DNA of 43,905 bases, from positions 1 through 43,905 of the forward strand of contig JAUCBJ010006408.1 of the NCBI GenBank assembly GCA_032718475.1, in the 5' to 3' direction. Below are positions 41,455 to 43,905 of this stretch, in pieces. Source of the DNA: Nemertoderma westbladi. Taxonomy: Eukaryota > Xenacoelomorpha > Nemertodermatida > Nemertodermatidae. Position 1 is the stretch's first letter. Each line of letters starts with the position of its first letter. A program made the translations under genes and the position numbers. The notes under the pieces are model-generated. The model had not been told where the DNA came from and ran no database searches. It saw only the letters and a program-made list of their open reading frames with translations.

Positions 41455-43905
41455 TCACGTTGGGGAGTCCCTAGATGTTTGAGGAATTAGGGAGGTGGTC
41501 GTGGGAAGAGTGTCTTGCCTTCCATAGTTTCCGGAGAGTTCTCTGTCTCTTTCCAGTAAACATAAACGACCAACTGGGCGGTTGAGTTGTTGCGTCTCAA
41601 AGATTATGCCTGGCTTCTTGAAGTTACGCCGCATGACGACGAGTTCTACCGAGCGTACTAAACCATCATCCGAGATGTGAGTCTCGATGATACGACCTGT
41701 CTGCCACCGTTTACGTGGGAGGTCTGGATCTACAATAAGCACCATATCTCCGGCGCTGACGTTTTCTTGCTGCGCAAACCACTTAGTTCGAAGTTGTAGC
41801 GTGGGCAGATAATGTTTCTCGAAATGGTCAGCGAAACGACGGGATAGCAACTGCATAAGTTGCCAAGTTCGACGGCAGTATTCGTCTCCGTCGGCAATCT
41901 CCGATCGTGGGAGCATGGCTACAGGTTTCTTCAGTAGGAAGTGCGCGGGTGTTAGCGCTTCCAGGGAATCGGGACTCGATGAGACTGGCATAAGCGGTCT
42001 CTCGTTGAGATAGGCAGCTATTTCCTCCATTAATGTCCGCAAAAGTTCGTCGGTGAGATACGCGCGGCATGGCACTATAAAGTGAAATGCGGTCTTGACA
42101 CTTCTAATTAATCTCTCCCAACTTCCTCCCCACCAAGGGGCGTCGGCGGCGTTGAAGGTCCAGCTAGACGCTGTTATCCTTAGCTGATCGTCCACCTGTC
42201 TTTGGTTCCAGTCCTTCACGTAAGCCTGTATTTCGTTGTTGGCACCAATGAAGTTCGTTCCCTTATCCGATCTCATGGTATTACTCGTCCCGAAGCGAGC
42301 GATCTGTCGGCGTAAACTTAAGACGAAGCTGTTGGTAGATAGATCGTTCACCATATCGAGATGGATGGCTCTACAAGTCATGCATACGAAGATGACACAC
42401 CATCTCTTGACTATAGTCCTAGCACGATATACTTCAATAGGGCCAAATAAATCTACACCAGTATTAGTAAAAGGTGGTTCATAGAAGCTTACTCGTTCCC
42501 TAGGTAATTCTGCCTCTCGCTGTGTTAAAGGCCTACTGAATGCTTTCCTACAGGGTATGCAGTTCCTAAGAACTTGGTTCAGAGCTCTACGGGGTTTATC
42601 AAAATAATAGCGAGTTCGAATTTCGCTAAGAACTCGTTCTCTACCAGCATGATAAAGTTTGCTGTGAACATCTACAATCATCTTGATTTGTACTTCAAGA
42701 TTTCTAATGAGTATGGGGAATTTAGTGTCAAAGGATAATGGCGCATTGGTGAGCCTTCCTCCAACACGTATTAACCCATCTATCATTGTGCTAGAGAAGC
42801 GATCCCGTAAGCGCATCTGCGGATTTCTCAACAACAGGAAATACTTATCGGAATCCTCATAGCATTGCAGGAGTCTCAGTATCTGCTTATTGGTTTCTTC
42901 ATGCTCCTGGTAACTAATTTTCTCCTTGAGAAACCGGTCAGATGTCTTATATTTGGGTAAATTTTTAATAACATGAACTTGTGCAGATGTCAATGGAGCG
43001 GTATCACTAGTGGTCTTCGTCCTGGAGTAGTGATGATGAAAACATCGCCTTAAATATGTGACGGCTTTACAGAGCCGATTCCAGGAACTGTAGTGATGCA
43101 TTGCTCTCTGCAGCAGGGGTGAGATTCCTTGCGAGACGTCTGGTATTCCAGATTTCCAATCTCTATCTCTAATTTCCACAACAGACTTATTTGTGGCGAG
43201 GGATTGTGGATCCGAAGCATCATTCCCGGAAGTATGTAATACAGATAGATCGATCGTCGGTTTAAATAACTTCGATTTACTCGCCCGGGTTTTAGGTTTG
43301 ACTGTCTCCGCTCCCTTGGCTTGTCTAATCTCCGCCGTAGTAAGGTGAGGAGGCCATTCATCCTCTTCCTTGCTCAGGAAGTCGGGTCCACCCAACCAAT
43401 CTGGAGTATCTATCAGTTCCTGTGGAGTTGCTCCCCTGGAGGCGATATCGGCTGGATTAATCGTACCAGGGCAATGTCTCCATTGATCTATCTTTGTGCG
43501 ACTAAGAATAATAGCTACCCTGTTAGTAACAAAAACGCTGAACTGACAGACTTCATTGGTTAGATACTCCAACACGAGTAAAGCGTCGGTCCAATAAACC
43601 GTTTTCTCCAGTGGATAGTCGATTTGTTCTGTTACGTTCCGGCCGATGGCTGTAGCGTATAAAGCCGCCTTTAACTCCGCTCGAGGAACCTTTAACTTGT
43701 TGTTAATCAATGCCTTAGAGGTAACCAAGGCGACTTTGATTCCATCCGGAGTTTCGACTCGCAGATATGCTACTATACCTATTCCCATGTCGCTGGCGTC
43801 TCCAAACACATGGAGTTGATAGGAATACGTAGGAAGAACATGACCAAAATATGCACGGGAAATTATAAAGTTCTCGATGGCCGGTAGAGAATCTTCCCAT
43901 TTCAT
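41455..43905 (-). CDS. BEL/Pao RNase H and integrase (partial, enters from the window edge)
   Basis: An 816-codon frame without interruptions, cut at its N-terminus by the window end. RNase H occupies residues ~30-155 with D36 (FGDAS), E77 (PRAEL), D107 (YWTD) and D153 (NPADIASRG). The integrase has an HHCC zinc motif (H414, H419, C449, C452) and a catalytic D,D,E at D485 (GVDLFGP), D547 (RSDKGTNFIGA) and E597 (WWGGSWERLI). A C-terminal DUF5641-like segment follows (GDMVLIVDPDLPRKRW). All catalytic residues are present, so this part could be active. RNase H removes template RNA and integrase inserts the DNA copy. The first residues MKWEDSLPAIENF correspond to the region just after the reverse transcriptase, which is exactly where the sequence at 29246 stops. 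The first ATG is at the window edge and need not be a start. Confidence 0.9.
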   Translation of the reverse strand: MKWEDSLPAIENFIISRAYFGHVLPTYSYQLHVFGDASDMGIGIVAYLRVETPDGIKVALVTSKALINNKLKVPRAELKAALYATAIGRNVTEQIDYPLEKTVYWTDALLVLEYLTNEVCQFSVFVTNRVAIILSRTKIDQWRHCPGTINPADIASRGATPQELIDTPDWLGGPDFLSKEEDEWPPHLTTAEIRQAKGAETVKPKTRASKSKLFKPTIDLSVLHTSGNDASDPQSLATNKSVVEIRDRDWKSGIPDVSQGISPLLQRAMHHYSSWNRLCKAVTYLRRCFHHHYSRTKTTSDTAPLTSAQVHVIKNLPKYKTSDRFLKEKISYQEHEETNKQILRLLQCYEDSDKYFLLLRNPQMRLRDRFSSTMIDGLIRVGGRLTNAPLSFDTKFPILIRNLEVQIKMIVDVHSKLYHAGRERVLSEIRTRYYFDKPRRALNQVLRNCIPCRKAFSRPLTQREAELPRERVSFYEPPFTNTGVDLFGPIEVYRARTIVKRWCVIFVCMTCRAIHLDMVNDLSTNSFVLSLRRQIARFGTSNTMRSDKGTNFIGANNEIQAYVKDWNQRQVDDQLRITASSWTFNAADAPWWGGSWERLIRSVKTAFHFIVPCRAYLTDELLRTLMEEIAAYLNERPLMPVSSSPDSLEALTPAHFLLKKPVAMLPRSEIADGDEYCRRTWQLMQLLSRRFADHFEKHYLPTLQLRTKWFAQQENVSAGDMVLIVDPDLPRKRWQTGRIIETHISDDGLVRSVELVVMRRNFKKPGIIFETQQLNRPVGRLCLLERDRELSGNYGRQDTLPTTTSLIPQTSRDSPT

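Overview
This is AT-rich animal DNA, very probably from an invertebrate. It is almost entirely dispersed repeats and transposable elements, with pieces of one or more host genes on the minus strand. The eukaryotic signs are intron-split coding exons with GT/AG borders and matching phases, tRNA-derived SINE heads, non-LTR and BEL/Pao LTR retrotransposons, a TTAA-flanked piggyBac-like element and long foldback arrays. No prokaryotic operons, rRNA or CRISPR arrays are visible. The species cannot be named from the sequence. The odd length (43,905 bp) suggests a whole contig.

Region 0-12 kb: a 5'-truncated non-LTR retrotransposon with a C-terminal restriction-like endonuclease (481-1889) is followed by an AT simple repeat. 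Between 4.8 and 9.7 kb four minus-strand exons (9574-9691, 8182-8372, 6569-6816, 4819-5043) join with consistent phases (2, 1, 0) and encode a Ser/Thr/Pro-rich linker followed by one C2 domain. Its last intron carries a retrotransposon fragment with an internal 232-bp tandem duplication, and two tRNA-like SINE heads lie in or beside the gene.

Region 12-24 kb: two GC-rich minisatellites precede a nearly full-length but broken RTE-like non-LTR retrotransposon (about 12.76-16.47 kb). A foldback structure made of 15-bp near-palindromic units follows (17062-17998). It ends about 105 bp beyond a predicted terminal exon of a minus-strand gene (18104-18264). A second predicted terminal exon with an AATAAA signal lies at 21358-21461. 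A second foldback-like element (21840-23312) has 22-bp inverted termini, GATAAG-rich DNA in one arm and 40-bp CTTATC-containing units in the other.

Region 24-29 kb: a decayed BEL/Pao-type gag (23893-25267, minus) is followed by a second minus-strand copy of the restriction-like-endonuclease retrotransposon. That copy is split at a TTAA by a 1.55-kb piggyBac-like non-autonomous element. The two halves rejoin exactly once the element and one TTAA are removed. A 3' fragment of an RTE-like element (28560-29245) abuts the next element.

Region 29-43.9 kb: BEL/Pao retrotransposon sequence, all on the minus strand. Gag, protease and reverse transcriptase are at 29246-34889 (broken by stops and frameshifts). 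An uninterrupted RNase H-integrase frame is at 41455-43905. Between them lie about 6.5 kb with tandem repeats and an unusual Cys/His-rich reading frame of about 480 codons interrupted by one in-frame TGA. Reverse transcriptase ends on the left at the place where RNase H begins on the right, so the pol order is circularly permuted within the window. This could be a tandem pair, an inserted circle or an assembly effect.
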